Assembly: GCA_018266255.1 (NCBI GenBank)
Contig: JAFEAT010000018.1
Location: 23,164-87,163 of the forward strand
Source of the DNA: Cyanobacteria bacterium SZAS-4
Lineage (GTDB): Bacteria; Cyanobacteriota; Vampirovibrionia; Obscuribacterales; Obscuribacteraceae
Length of the DNA: 64,000 nucleotides
Direction of reading: 5' to 3'
The notes under the pieces are model-generated. The model did not search any database and was not told where the DNA came from. It was given only the letters and a program-made list of their open reading frames with translations. How positions within the stretch are numbered: the first letter of the stretch is position 1; the number at the start of each line of letters is the position of its first letter. Made by a program: the position numbers and the translations under genes. This document shows positions 44,725 through 54,440 of the stretch, one piece after another.

Positions 44725-46050
44725 ATGACAGCAGAAAACTATGTTTTTCCTAGAGGTTTTGTTTGGGGCGCAGCTACTGCCGCTTACCAGATCGAAGGCG
44801 CCTGGAACCTGGATGGTAAGGGTCCATCGATTTGGGATACTTTCTCGCATACGCCCGGAAAAATAACCAATGATGACACCGGCGATATCGCTTGCGATCA
44901 CTACCATCGATTCAGCGAAGATTTCTCGTTACTCAAGCAAATTGGTATTAAAGCGTATAGATTTTCTCTCTCGTGGCCGCGTATTTTTCCTGACGGAAAA
45001 GGCACAGTAAATTGGCTTGGATTGGATTACTACGACCGCATGGTCGACTCACTGCTCGCGCTCAACATCGAACCGTTCGTAACTCTGTATCACTGGGATT
45101 TGCCGCAGGCATTGCAAGACAAAGGCGGCTGGGGAAACCGCGATTTGCTCGGATATTTTTCCGACTATGCCGCAGTTGCCGTGAAGCGGCTGGGCGATCG
45201 CGTCAAATTTTGGACTACTTTCAATGAACCATGGGTAGTAGCAGTGCTCGGTAATTTAACGGGAGAAATGGCTCCCGGTTTTAAGGACCGCAAGCTGACC
45301 GCGCAGGTTGCGCACAATTTATTGGTGGCACATGGTATGGCTACTCAAGCGATTCGCTCAATCGAGCCAGATGTTCAAGTCGGCATCGTTCTAAACTTGT
45401 CACCAGTCGAAGCATACACCGATGACAAATATCAAAAGATGGCAGCAGATCGCGCTTGGAATGCGACAAGCGCGTGGTTTCTCGATCCACTATTCAAGGG
45501 CTGTTATCCACCTGGTGCCTTGAAGGATCTGGCCGCCGACGCACCAGTGGTGCAACCAAATGATTTTGCGTTGATATCGCAAAAATTGGATTATTTAGGC
45601 GTCAACTATTACACCCGCACAGTAATCGGTCCGCAAGGCGAGATGAAAAAAGTGCCCGGGTCAGAGTATACGGAAATGGGCTGGGAAGTGGCACCAGAAG
45701 CACTCGGGCGCATGCTCGTGAAAATGAACAGTGATTATAGATTGCCACCAATTTACATCACTGAAAACGGTTGCGCGTTAGACGATCAAGTTGTCGGCGA
45801 ACATGTGCACGACACAAGAAGAATCAAATACGTACACGACCATTTAGCCGAACTACGCAAAACAATGAGACTGGGAGTCAATATCAGAGGCTATTTCGTT
45901 TGGAGTCTGTTAGATAACTTCGAATGGGCGCACGGATACTCCAAGCGCTTTGGCATGATCTATGTTGACTATCCAACCCAAAAGCGAATTCTAAAAGATA
46001 GCGCTTACTGGTATTCGAAAGTGATAACGCACAACGAAGTGCACCGTTAG
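44725..46050 (+). CDS. bglA: GH1 beta-glucosidase
   Basis: 441 residues, the usual GH1 length. FVWGAATAAYQIEGAW opens it. The acid/base is TFNEPW (near residue 166) and the nucleophile YITENG (near 347); the C-terminal GYFVWSLLDNFEWAHGYSKRFG carries the aglycone-site Trp residues. No signal peptide is seen, so it acts in the cytoplasm, releasing glucose from beta-glucosides or cellobiose. No sugar transporter is adjacent. The symbol is by family. Confidence 0.93.
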   Translation: MTAENYVFPRGFVWGAATAAYQIEGAWNLDGKGPSIWDTFSHTPGKITNDDTGDIACDHYHRFSEDFSLLKQIGIKAYRFSLSWPRIFPDGKGTVNWLGLDYYDRMVDSLLALNIEPFVTLYHWDLPQALQDKGGWGNRDLLGYFSDYAAVAVKRLGDRVKFWTTFNEPWVVAVLGNLTGEMAPGFKDRKLTAQVAHNLLVAHGMATQAIRSIEPDVQVGIVLNLSPVEAYTDDKYQKMAADRAWNATSAWFLDPLFKGCYPPGALKDLAADAPVVQPNDFALISQKLDYLGVNYYTRTVIGPQGEMKKVPGSEYTEMGWEVAPEALGRMLVKMNSDYRLPPIYITENGCALDDQVVGEHVHDTRRIKYVHDHLAELRKTMRLGVNIRGYFVWSLLDNFEWAHGYSKRFGMIYVDYPTQKRILKDSAYWYSKVITHNEVHR

Positions 46051-46061
46051 ACAATATTGTT

Positions 46062-47360
46062 TCACCCTTCCGGCTGAGGTTCCTGCACCTTTGGAGGCGA
46101 GAAAAGCCATACCTTCAGTGATAAAGCCAATACCGCTGCCAGAAAAACAGCGAAAGGTTGAAGCTTCAAGAAGTGCTGGATCATAGGTTCAAGGACAAAC
46201 AATAACCAGCCGAAAAACGGAAAACCAACAAGTAGAAACCGCAGATTTTTCGCGAATTTTGTCTTTGGCGCATCGGTCAATGCAACATACAACCAAACAC
46301 AGCTACAGACGAAAACGCAATAATCGTGCGCATGTGTGTGAATGTTGAACACCAACATAATCATCATCGAAATTGCCGATATTGCTTCGTATGCATACTT
46401 CGTTGTGGATCTGAGCCGTTTGTAAGGCGCAGTCCAGAGATATCCGATGTAGAGAGTTGTGATGATGCACACACCTGCAGAAATCAGTCGCACTGCGGAT
46501 GAATCGTCGCCAGTGAGGAGATTGAGAATTCCTCGAACGTTCTGCATCATGTGCGGAGCTATCAGCAAACGATTGACGTCACTTGTTTCACCGTGCATAA
46601 CAATTTTTGGCCACTCTATAACGTTGTCCCAGCCAAGCGTCAGGATACTAATTCCTACCGCGCCGAGTCCTGCGAGAATGGCTCCACCAGTAAATTTTAC
46701 GCGGCCTAATATTATTCCGATAAACAGAATTACGGGAAGATATTGAACCTTGATCATCAAAAGAAAGGTCGATAACCCCGCCAAAAAGTATTTTTCTCGC
46801 TTTAATAATGCGAAGAAAAGCGCAATTCCGCCGACCAGAAAGAAACTGCTTTGTCCGAGTTCGAAGCAATTCCAGACCGGAAAGCATGTAATAACCGAAG
46901 CTGCGATCATGAAAAACGGAAATGTTTTGCCGTACTTCCTGTAAGCAAGTGGCAGTACGCTGAACATGAAAGCCATAAGGCCAGCCAGATTCCAACACAG
47001 ATAAGACCAGATCATGGGCATGAACCCAAACGGTATTGAAAGCACGAACAACATGGGTGGATAGTGCGAATAAAACTTCGTCGTTGGCACTACGGGCGCC
47101 ATCAGTTTGGCAATGCCGGCTGCTTGCGTGTCTGGATCGTAGATGTTGAGGTGCTGACTTTTGGCGTTGATAGCCAGGTATTCGTCTTCGTAGAAAAGTA
47201 GATAGTCGAGTACGCACGGTTTGCCGTCTACGTTTCTCGCGAAGAGCGTCCCTTCGGATGCCCACGTGCTAACCAGATAGAACGAGCTGCACGACCAGCA
47301 GATGAGCGCTACGAAGTATGCGAACCAGAGCCGTCGTCTATTATCGATTGAAAGCTGCAT
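46062..47360 (-). CDS. GT87-type (DUF2029) membrane glycosyltransferase
   Basis: 432 residues with about ten membrane segments. The first loop contains DYLLFYEDEYLAINAKSQ, whose Asp residues match the catalytic region of GT-C mannosyltransferases of family GT87, followed by the FYSHYPPMLFVLSIPFG motif. It would use a polyprenyl-phosphate sugar on the outer membrane face. It lies 3 bases after a related but shorter gene and is probably the second gene of that operon. Confidence 0.75.
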   Translation of the reverse strand: MQLSIDNRRRLWFAYFVALICWSCSSFYLVSTWASEGTLFARNVDGKPCVLDYLLFYEDEYLAINAKSQHLNIYDPDTQAAGIAKLMAPVVPTTKFYSHYPPMLFVLSIPFGFMPMIWSYLCWNLAGLMAFMFSVLPLAYRKYGKTFPFFMIAASVITCFPVWNCFELGQSSFFLVGGIALFFALLKREKYFLAGLSTFLLMIKVQYLPVILFIGIILGRVKFTGGAILAGLGAVGISILTLGWDNVIEWPKIVMHGETSDVNRLLIAPHMMQNVRGILNLLTGDDSSAVRLISAGVCIITTLYIGYLWTAPYKRLRSTTKYAYEAISAISMMIMLVFNIHTHAHDYCVFVCSCVWLYVALTDAPKTKFAKNLRFLLVGFPFFGWLLFVLEPMIQHFLKLQPFAVFLAAVLALSLKVWLFSPPKVQEPQPEG

Positions 47361-47363
47361 AAC

Positions 47364-48245
47364 TCATTGGCTGCTCATCGCCTTGAATCTTTTGTTCAAT
47401 ATGTTGTTCTGTTCAACGTCTAAGGTTGGTAATGTGCATACCGAGAGAACAACTGCCCAAACGAAATAGACTGGGATGCTCAAGCTCGGAAAGGCAGTTT
47501 GAACTGCAACATACAGCCATGTCACGATTGGGTATGCGATCAACACCTTCCGCACTAGTCGACCAGTCTCTCTGGTGTCATCGTCTGCGGTGGCTTGCCA
47601 CAACCAAACAAATACTGGAACAAGGGCGATGTAGTCTTGAACGGCCGTAAAGGCACTTGCTGCCAATGTGATTAGCATCGTGGCTGAACACTTCTTCAAG
47701 AACTTGTTCTGATTATCTGGCAGATGGTGCACACGCCACCATAGCTCAGTCGAAGTGACGATCGAGACTAGATATACTGCGAAGATGCCAATTTGCAAGT
47801 TCGGATAATTTTCGCCGAGAATCAGCGCCAACATAGCTGCGAAATTCTGTAATGTATGTGTCGGCACGGCGCCGTTGACGGCTGCTAATGCGGCGAAGTC
47901 AAACGGTATGTGCATCGCTTGCATAGCGAAGAATGTGCCAACCGCTGCCAGGGCGGCACCGCCTGCAAATCGAACCCCACCAACGATTAGTCCTGGAATC
48001 AGGAGAAACGGCAGCCATTCGATTCTAAAAACGCACAGCGCGGTTAGTAGTCCAGCAAAGAAGAAAAGCTTTTTTCTCAACAACATCCAATACGCGCATA
48101 TCGCCACTGGCACCGCAATCAGTGCAGGTGATGTGGACAATACCAGCACAGTCGGGTAAGCAAGTAGCACCACAAGCAGTGGCAACATCGGATTATCCAT
48201 CGCAGTGGCGGTTGTGTTTTTAGTTTCGGGAGACATTAGGTTCAT
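47364..48245 (-). CDS. GT87-like membrane protein lacking the N-terminal catalytic loop
   Basis: 293 residues, about eight membrane segments. Its core (PFLLIPGLIVGGVRFAGGAA) matches the corresponding part of the neighbouring GT87 protein (YLPVILFIGIILGRVKFTGG), so they are paralogous, but the Asp-bearing first loop is absent. It overlaps the upstream dehydrogenase gene by four bases. It could be a non-catalytic partner or an N-terminally truncated duplicate. Confidence 0.65.
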   Translation of the reverse strand: MNLMSPETKNTTATAMDNPMLPLLVVLLAYPTVLVLSTSPALIAVPVAICAYWMLLRKKLFFFAGLLTALCVFRIEWLPFLLIPGLIVGGVRFAGGAALAAVGTFFAMQAMHIPFDFAALAAVNGAVPTHTLQNFAAMLALILGENYPNLQIGIFAVYLVSIVTSTELWWRVHHLPDNQNKFLKKCSATMLITLAASAFTAVQDYIALVPVFVWLWQATADDDTRETGRLVRKVLIAYPIVTWLYVAVQTAFPSLSIPVYFVWAVVLSVCTLPTLDVEQNNILNKRFKAMSSQ

Positions 48246-49264
48246 CGGGACGCTCCCACTTTGAGTCGTTCAAGGAATAATGGCCAAACATCTTTGTTGA
48301 CCGTGTTTTCAGGCAATCTCTCGCTGAACGCTGTGAGAAGACCCTCCATCGCTAAATTTGCCATTGCAGTTCTGGTCTCGCTGGTTGCGCTCCCAATGTG
48401 CGGCACGATTACTACATTTTTCAAAGCAATTAACTCGTCTGGTACTTTCGGTTCATCTTCAAAAACATCCAATCCGGCTCCGGCTAGTTTGCCGTCTTGC
48501 AAAGCTGCGATCAGCGCTTTTTGATCTACGACTGCACCACGAGCGGTGTTGATCAAAATGCAGTGTTTTTTAACTCGCGAAAGTTCGACTTTACCGATCA
48601 GATGTCGAGTTTCGTGATTGAGTGGGCTGTGGATGCTGATGAAATCCGAGCTGCTGATCAATTCAGGCAATGAGACACGTCGTGCCGACAGTTCGCGAGT
48701 CAGTCGATGATCTTTCTCTTCGTTGCCTTTGCGCGTGTAAATGATCTTCATGCCGAAGCCGAGTCCACGTCTGGCCATAGCTTCGCCAATTCTGCCCATG
48801 CCGACAATTCCCAAAGTCTTCCCTGACAGCTCTGAGCCTAGAAGCAGGTCGGTGCGCCATCCTTGCCACTCATGGTTGCGCACATATTGGTCAGCTTCGA
48901 CGATGCGTCTAGCACATGCCAGAAGCAGAGCGAAAGCCAGATCGGCAGTCGCGTTGTCTAAGACACCAGGCGTGTTAACTACGAGAATGCCGCGTTTTTT
49001 TGCGTGTACGAGATCGACGTTGTCGAATCCCACAGCGACATTCGCAATCAATTTCAGTTCGGGCGCCGCGTCCATCACTTCGGCAGACATCTTGTCGCCG
49101 AGCAGGCAAATCACTGCCGTTCGGTCTTTGATCTGCTCGAGCAAATGCTCTTCGCTGATTTCGGTCGGTTCTTCCCACGACTTCAAATCGGCAAAGCGCG
49201 CCAACTTTTCCTTTACCTGTTTCGGCAGAGGTCCGGTTGCAAATACCTTGATTAGTTGGTCCAA
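48242..49264 (-). CDS. D-2-hydroxyacid dehydrogenase (glyoxylate/hydroxypyruvate reductase type)
   Basis: 340 residues. The NAD-binding motif is VGMGRIGEAMARR. The catalytic trio lies in INTARGAVVD (Arg), DVFEDEP (Glu) and VPHIGSAT (His). Length and the opening KVFATGPLPKQV fit the GyaR/GhrB branch. It reduces 2-oxo acids such as glyoxylate in the cytosol with NAD(P)H. It begins 27 bases downstream of the glpD stop on the same strand and shares 4 bases with the membrane gene after it, so this is probably one operon. Confidence 0.9.
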   Translation of the reverse strand: MDQLIKVFATGPLPKQVKEKLARFADLKSWEEPTEISEEHLLEQIKDRTAVICLLGDKMSAEVMDAAPELKLIANVAVGFDNVDLVHAKKRGILVVNTPGVLDNATADLAFALLLACARRIVEADQYVRNHEWQGWRTDLLLGSELSGKTLGIVGMGRIGEAMARRGLGFGMKIIYTRKGNEEKDHRLTRELSARRVSLPELISSSDFISIHSPLNHETRHLIGKVELSRVKKHCILINTARGAVVDQKALIAALQDGKLAGAGLDVFEDEPKVPDELIALKNVVIVPHIGSATSETRTAMANLAMEGLLTAFSERLPENTVNKDVWPLFLERLKVGASR

Positions 49265-49291
49265 TTTTCTTAGCTCGTGTTTTGTTCCTGT

Positions 49292-50947
49292 CTATGATGG
49301 CATTGCGGCGAACGAAGTGAGATGTTCGTTCAGACTTTTTTCCAAAGAGACGATCTCTAAATTCATTCGCGCATCGTCCCAACCGAGGGTCTCTGCCATC
49401 AGCTTAGCCACTTTGGGAGCCGCTTCTAGCGTTTGTTTCTGATGAAGCATTGCTAAACGCATTCTTCTAAATAATAAGTCTTCAAGAGATACTGCCATCT
49501 CATTTGTAATGCAGTGTGGAATTTCTGCCATGACGTTTGGAAAGTCGGGACAGATTCGTTTGTTCAGGGAAGGTTGTTGTTCGATGATGTCAATAACCAA
49601 ATTGGCATCTCTTCCATAACTGGCGATCAGGTGGTCTAACGTTGAAGGTTCGACCGAAAGTCGTCGCGCCTTCGATGCAATGCTCGCTGTCTGCGCGAGG
49701 AAATCGTTTTTGTCTAACCATCCACCAAGCATCATGCGGCGGGTGTTGGCTGCCTTGCCAGTTCCAATGGGAATCTTCGCCAACACTTTGTCTACAACTT
49801 GAACTGCCATTAATCGATAGTTCGTCAATTTGCCGCCGATCAAGCCGACGATTCCGCCTGGTCCTTCAAAGATCAAATGCTCGCGTGATAGATTTCCGGT
49901 ATTTTTCGGGTCAGTCGTAGCGCCGCCAACGAGCGGTCTCAGCCCTGCCCAACTGGCAGTTACATCGCTGCGATTCAATTTGTTCGGTTCGCTGTAGCGA
50001 TTAACAACATCTAAGAGATAATCGATTTCGTCCTGCACTGGCAGCGGATTATCGATGTCGCCGGCGTATCCCGTGTCGGTGGTGCCTATCATCAAAGAGC
50101 GATTCCACGGCACAACGAAGACGTATCGATGATCGTTTGTTGGCAAAAATAGCGCCGTGTTCGTCTCAAACGCTGACGGTGGCACCATGATGTGCACACC
50201 TTTCGCTGGGCTTACGGTTGGTCGCCACGTGTCGTCTAACTTCTTCAGAAGTTTGTCAGACCAGACGCCAGCTGCGTTTACGCAAGACTTGCACTTGATG
50301 ATAATTTCTTTGCCACTATATCTGTCACGACATTCAACCGCGTTGACGAGATTATTTTCAGCCTGAAACCCCGTCACTTCAAGGTAATTGACGACGTGCG
50401 CGCCTTCTGCAACTGCTGATTTAAGTACCTCGATGACCAAACGTGAATCATCGGTAATGCAATCGTGAAAACGCAGTCCACCAGTGACGACGTTGGCGGA
50501 AAGCGACGGCGCCGCTTCTAGCAATTCACGCTGATCGATTCTTTGATGATGGTGATTGTTTGTAACAGACCAAGCCAGCAAATCGTACAAGGTTAATCCG
50601 AGTTGAGCTTTTAGCCCGAAGAGCGGGTCTCGCTTCGTCAGCGGCAGAATAAAACTGAAATCTCTCACCATATGCGGAGCCAGAGTTTCTAGCAGCGCGC
50701 GTTCATGGCACAGCTCTCGCGTTAAATGTAAGTGCAGCTGTTCCAGGTAGCGAAGCCCGCCATGGATTAGCTTCGTCGTCTTGCTGGAAGTGCCTGAGGC
50801 GAAGTCTTCTTTCTCCACAACGAGAACCGACAAACCCCGCGAGGCGGCGTTTTGAGCGATGCCCGCCCCGACTATACCGCCCCCGATGACAACCATGTCG
50901 AACTCTCTGAGTGCTACAATCTCTAGAGCTTGACTTCGGGATTTCAT
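49292..50947 (-). CDS. glpD: FAD-dependent glycerol-3-phosphate dehydrogenase
   Basis: 551 residues from the ATG at 50947; the open frame extends 34 codons further but lacks homology there. VVIGGGIVGAGIAQNAASRG is the FAD-binding motif; KTTKLIHGGLRYLE and PAKGVHIMVP are GlpD family blocks. It oxidises sn-glycerol-3-phosphate to dihydroxyacetone phosphate at the membrane and passes electrons to quinone. It is the first gene of a minus-strand run with the dehydrogenase. No glpF or glpK is nearby. Confidence 0.92.
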   Translation of the reverse strand: MKSRSQALEIVALREFDMVVIGGGIVGAGIAQNAASRGLSVLVVEKEDFASGTSSKTTKLIHGGLRYLEQLHLHLTRELCHERALLETLAPHMVRDFSFILPLTKRDPLFGLKAQLGLTLYDLLAWSVTNNHHHQRIDQRELLEAAPSLSANVVTGGLRFHDCITDDSRLVIEVLKSAVAEGAHVVNYLEVTGFQAENNLVNAVECRDRYSGKEIIIKCKSCVNAAGVWSDKLLKKLDDTWRPTVSPAKGVHIMVPPSAFETNTALFLPTNDHRYVFVVPWNRSLMIGTTDTGYAGDIDNPLPVQDEIDYLLDVVNRYSEPNKLNRSDVTASWAGLRPLVGGATTDPKNTGNLSREHLIFEGPGGIVGLIGGKLTNYRLMAVQVVDKVLAKIPIGTGKAANTRRMMLGGWLDKNDFLAQTASIASKARRLSVEPSTLDHLIASYGRDANLVIDIIEQQPSLNKRICPDFPNVMAEIPHCITNEMAVSLEDLLFRRMRLAMLHQKQTLEAAPKVAKLMAETLGWDDARMNLEIVSLEKSLNEHLTSFAAMPS

Positions 50948-51338
50948 CGAGGAACTCGCTTCGGTTTTGATACGCGGCTCTGATCTCAGTACAAGACCGA
51001 AACCATTGGATCTACAACAATAGGAAGAGGCTACCATCAATTGCAACATTTGGCGAATTTAAGACTGATAGCGGTTCTTAATCAAAAGAACAGATTGAGC
51101 CTTTCTGAGATCGTGTTGCTTAATCGCCACACGTCACTGCGAATCGGGCTTTGCGGCTCGATTAGATGAGTCTGGCAACCTTATATTTTGTCCATGTATG
51201 TTGAAAGCACGATAAACAAAAGGGGAAAAACCTTCCTCTTGCCTTATCCTTATGAGCCTGCCGGCTTAGCGCAAACGGCACGTTCGAGACCTAACTGAAA
51301 AATTGTTTCAGTTTCACCATGACGCCGAAGAACTGTTT
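50948..51338. other. Intergenic region between glpD and the CHAT gene
   Basis: A divergent gap with no gene I can support. A TTG-started frame at 51303 joins the CHAT gene in frame but starts before its signal peptide. No hairpin or clear promoter is seen. Confidence 0.4.
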
Positions 51339-54233
51339 ATGAGGCCAATTTTGAAAGAACTTCTATTTCCATCAAAGCTCGGGCAGCGCGTTGCCGCCAC
51401 TCTGCTATCGACGGTAATTTTCAGTAGTGTCGCATGTGGTGCAGCAACTCCGGCGCCAAATGATGCTGGTTCGCAAGCAATTCGTGAACTTCCTATCTTG
51501 CCTGAGATGGGTGGGAAGACTCAAGAGTCAATGGAAAAGGTCCAAAGGCTGATGGACGAAGGCGAGAAGTTTTTCGCCGCTAAGCAGCTCGACAAAGCTT
51601 TGATCAAATGGCAAGAAGCCTACGGTATGTCGATCGAGATGCGATATAGCGAAGGCGAAGGACAAGCGCTGACGAACATGTGCCGCTTCTTCTTAGAACG
51701 CGGGCAGTTGGTAAAAGCGAAATATATGGGAGAGAACGCGGTCGAAGTTCTCGCCGAACTTTCCGATAAAAAATCTCTTGGTCGTGCACGCGTGCAACTT
51801 GCCCGCGCTTACTTCGGACTGGACAACCAGACCGGTGCCGGTGCGCAGCTCGACGATGCTCTCAAGCTGTTCACTGGATCGAACGTAAACAATCCAACTG
51901 ACGCAGCTGAAATTCTTTCGGTGTCAGCTGGTTTGCTCAGTCGCCTGGGCAAGTTGAAGGAATCGCTCAAATTCTACGAACAAGCAGCTACCTTCTATGT
52001 GCAAGCAGGCGATCACATCAACTCGATTTCCACTCGCATTCAGATTGCTGGAATTTTGACTCAGTTGGGATTGTTCGTCGCCGCCAATGAAGAAGCCCAA
52101 AAGGCTGTTTCACAGGCTCGCGCCGCGAACAACAATCTCGCTTTGATCAGTGCGCTTACATGTCTTGCAAACACTCAATATGTTCTGTGTGAATTCTCCA
52201 ACTCGCGAAAAACATACGAACAGCTTATTACGATGATGCAGCAGGTCGACCCGAAGAAGTTGCCTGCATCTGCACGAGGCATCATTGATGTCGGATACGG
52301 TTCATGCTTAGCTGCCACAGGCGATTTGGATCAAGCTCGAATTGTGCTCGAGCGTGCAATTCCAGCAGTGAGAAAGTCTGGAGCGTTGTCGACGCAAGCA
52401 ACTGCCTACAATTCATTAGGAATTATTGAAGAGAATCAGGGCGCTCATCTCAAAGCATTGCAAGATATGCAAGCTGCGTTGGATTTGCAGAACGTCACTG
52501 CTTCGAACTCTCCTCGATTCCACGTCATTCTTTTGCAGAATATTGCCGCAGTCGAAACTCGTTCTGGCGACAATCGCAACGCTAAAATCCATTTAGAGCA
52601 AGCGCTGGGTGTTCTCAAAAAGCACAAAGACCCTCTGTTGGAAGGTCGCACTTTGAGTTCACTTGCAGAGATTCAGTTGAAACTCGCTGATGCTGCTGCC
52701 GCCGAAACTTTGGTCAAACAGGCGATTGCAATTTCCGAGAAGATCAAAGATGACGCTGCGTTGTGGCGTGACTACACACTTCTCGCTCGCATTCAGTTCA
52801 GTCAGGAACTTGTGCCGCAAGGAAAGGCATCATTAACGAGCGCACTGTCGTACTTCCGTTCACCGCAAGCAGGTGTTTTCCCTTCTGCTGAACAACTTTC
52901 GTTTTCATCAACAAGAGAAGATTTAGGTCAACGACTTGTTGCGATGTGCGCGAAACAAGGAATGGCCGAGCAGGCATTGTTGGCTGCGGAGCAATTGAAG
53001 GAAGAGTCGTTTAGCAGCGAATGGAGCCGTCGCGGTGGACTCGTAAGAGCTAACGATCGCGATGTCTACACTGATCTCGTCACGCAACGTGCTCACTTGC
53101 ATGCTGCTGAAGGTGGATCGACTCCAGACAAGTTGATTGGAGAGTGGCAGAACTATCTCGGCCGCTTCCGCACCCTCACCGCAGAGAATAAGAATTTAGC
53201 CCGCATGGTTGCTCCAGTACCAAATACGGTGATGGATGTGATGAAGGCTGTGCAAGCTCGTCATGCCACCATTGTTGAATATTTAGTCGGTGTTGAGTCG
53301 ACTGTTGTATTTACGATGGATCCTTCCGGACGCATCTCCTCAACCGTATTGCCTGTTGGTTCGAAGCGCTTGCAGAGCCAAATTACAGCTTTGCTCGCTC
53401 CTGTCGCCGAAGGCGATGCTGCTCAAAGTGACCAGCGTGAACGTGGCATTCTTCAGGCTCTCTATGGAGAATTGCTGCCCGCTTCGGTTCGCAATTTCAT
53501 TCCAAAGAACCCAGATCAGATGGTCGTGATCATTCCTGATGGTGCATTGTTCAACCTGCCTTTCGCGGCTTTGATCGACGGTCAGGGCAAATATCTGGTT
53601 GAAAATCATTTGTTGACGATGGCGTCTTCCATGGGCGTTCTTCTCGATAATCGTCCACGATATGCCGATGATTTGAGCGTAGTGATCACTTCTAACAATG
53701 GTGGCGATGAATCTCATCAGATTACTCAGAACTTGCAGCCAGAGCTCGTCACTCGTTTAACCGGCAGTGAGGCTGACATCGGTGCTATCTCTGAGCAATC
53801 GCGCGGCAAAGCCGTTGTTCACTTCACGAGCAACACTCCGCTATCGACAAATCCAATGCGTTGTCTGATGCCAATTTCCTCAGGTAAAGCCGACGGCAGC
53901 AGAAAAGTAACTGCTGACCGTGTGTTCGAGCAGAGCATTCCGAGCGACCTTGTCTTGATGAGTGCTACTTCGGTGAACGCGAAAGACGTGCAAGGCACTG
54001 CGGTGAAAGTATTCAGTCGTGGGTTCAACTACGCAGGTGCTCGCAACGTCATGATGAGCCTCTGGGTTGAACCAGAATTGGCTCGCACGCACGAATTGAT
54101 TGAATTCTACAAAGGAAAGCAGGAAGGCTTGAATCAAGCTCAATCGCTAAGAAAGGCACAGTTGCTAGCTTTGTCGCAAAACCCATCACCGAAATCATGG
54201 GCAGCGTTCCAATTGCTAGGCCCTGGATTCTAA
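51339..54233 (+). CDS. Exported TPR protein with a degenerate CHAT domain
   Basis: 964 residues from the ATG at 51339. An N-terminal signal (VAATLLSTVIFSSVACGAA, perhaps a lipobox) is followed by TPR pairs from ~60 to ~520 and a C-terminal CHAT (caspase-like) domain from about 660. CHAT landmarks are present: VVIIPDGALFNLPFAALID, then VVHFTSNTPLS and LVLMSATSVN, and GARNVMMSLWVEPE. But the catalytic His of the HFATHG box reads Asn (FTSN) and the Cys of the SACxT box reads Thr (SATS), so it should not be a peptidase. It likely serves as an envelope protein-binding scaffold. Confidence 0.83.
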   Translation: MRPILKELLFPSKLGQRVAATLLSTVIFSSVACGAATPAPNDAGSQAIRELPILPEMGGKTQESMEKVQRLMDEGEKFFAAKQLDKALIKWQEAYGMSIEMRYSEGEGQALTNMCRFFLERGQLVKAKYMGENAVEVLAELSDKKSLGRARVQLARAYFGLDNQTGAGAQLDDALKLFTGSNVNNPTDAAEILSVSAGLLSRLGKLKESLKFYEQAATFYVQAGDHINSISTRIQIAGILTQLGLFVAANEEAQKAVSQARAANNNLALISALTCLANTQYVLCEFSNSRKTYEQLITMMQQVDPKKLPASARGIIDVGYGSCLAATGDLDQARIVLERAIPAVRKSGALSTQATAYNSLGIIEENQGAHLKALQDMQAALDLQNVTASNSPRFHVILLQNIAAVETRSGDNRNAKIHLEQALGVLKKHKDPLLEGRTLSSLAEIQLKLADAAAAETLVKQAIAISEKIKDDAALWRDYTLLARIQFSQELVPQGKASLTSALSYFRSPQAGVFPSAEQLSFSSTREDLGQRLVAMCAKQGMAEQALLAAEQLKEESFSSEWSRRGGLVRANDRDVYTDLVTQRAHLHAAEGGSTPDKLIGEWQNYLGRFRTLTAENKNLARMVAPVPNTVMDVMKAVQARHATIVEYLVGVESTVVFTMDPSGRISSTVLPVGSKRLQSQITALLAPVAEGDAAQSDQRERGILQALYGELLPASVRNFIPKNPDQMVVIIPDGALFNLPFAALIDGQGKYLVENHLLTMASSMGVLLDNRPRYADDLSVVITSNNGGDESHQITQNLQPELVTRLTGSEADIGAISEQSRGKAVVHFTSNTPLSTNPMRCLMPISSGKADGSRKVTADRVFEQSIPSDLVLMSATSVNAKDVQGTAVKVFSRGFNYAGARNVMMSLWVEPELARTHELIEFYKGKQEGLNQAQSLRKAQLLALSQNPSPKSWAAFQLLGPGF

Positions 54234-54440
54234 TCGTCGGGCACCACCGGTGGTTGTCAACAAGGCGCGACTGCGAATATTGCGAGATTAAGTCTTCATC
54301 TGTAAGGCACCTGAAAGTGTCACATCGTAATGTAGTCGTTGTATAAGGAATAGGTGTAGTTAGGCTATACGCTCCGCTTGAAATCACCTTGCCAAGCGGC
54401 TTTCGAAAATCAGGCATTTAGGCGGAGAGAACACGAGACC

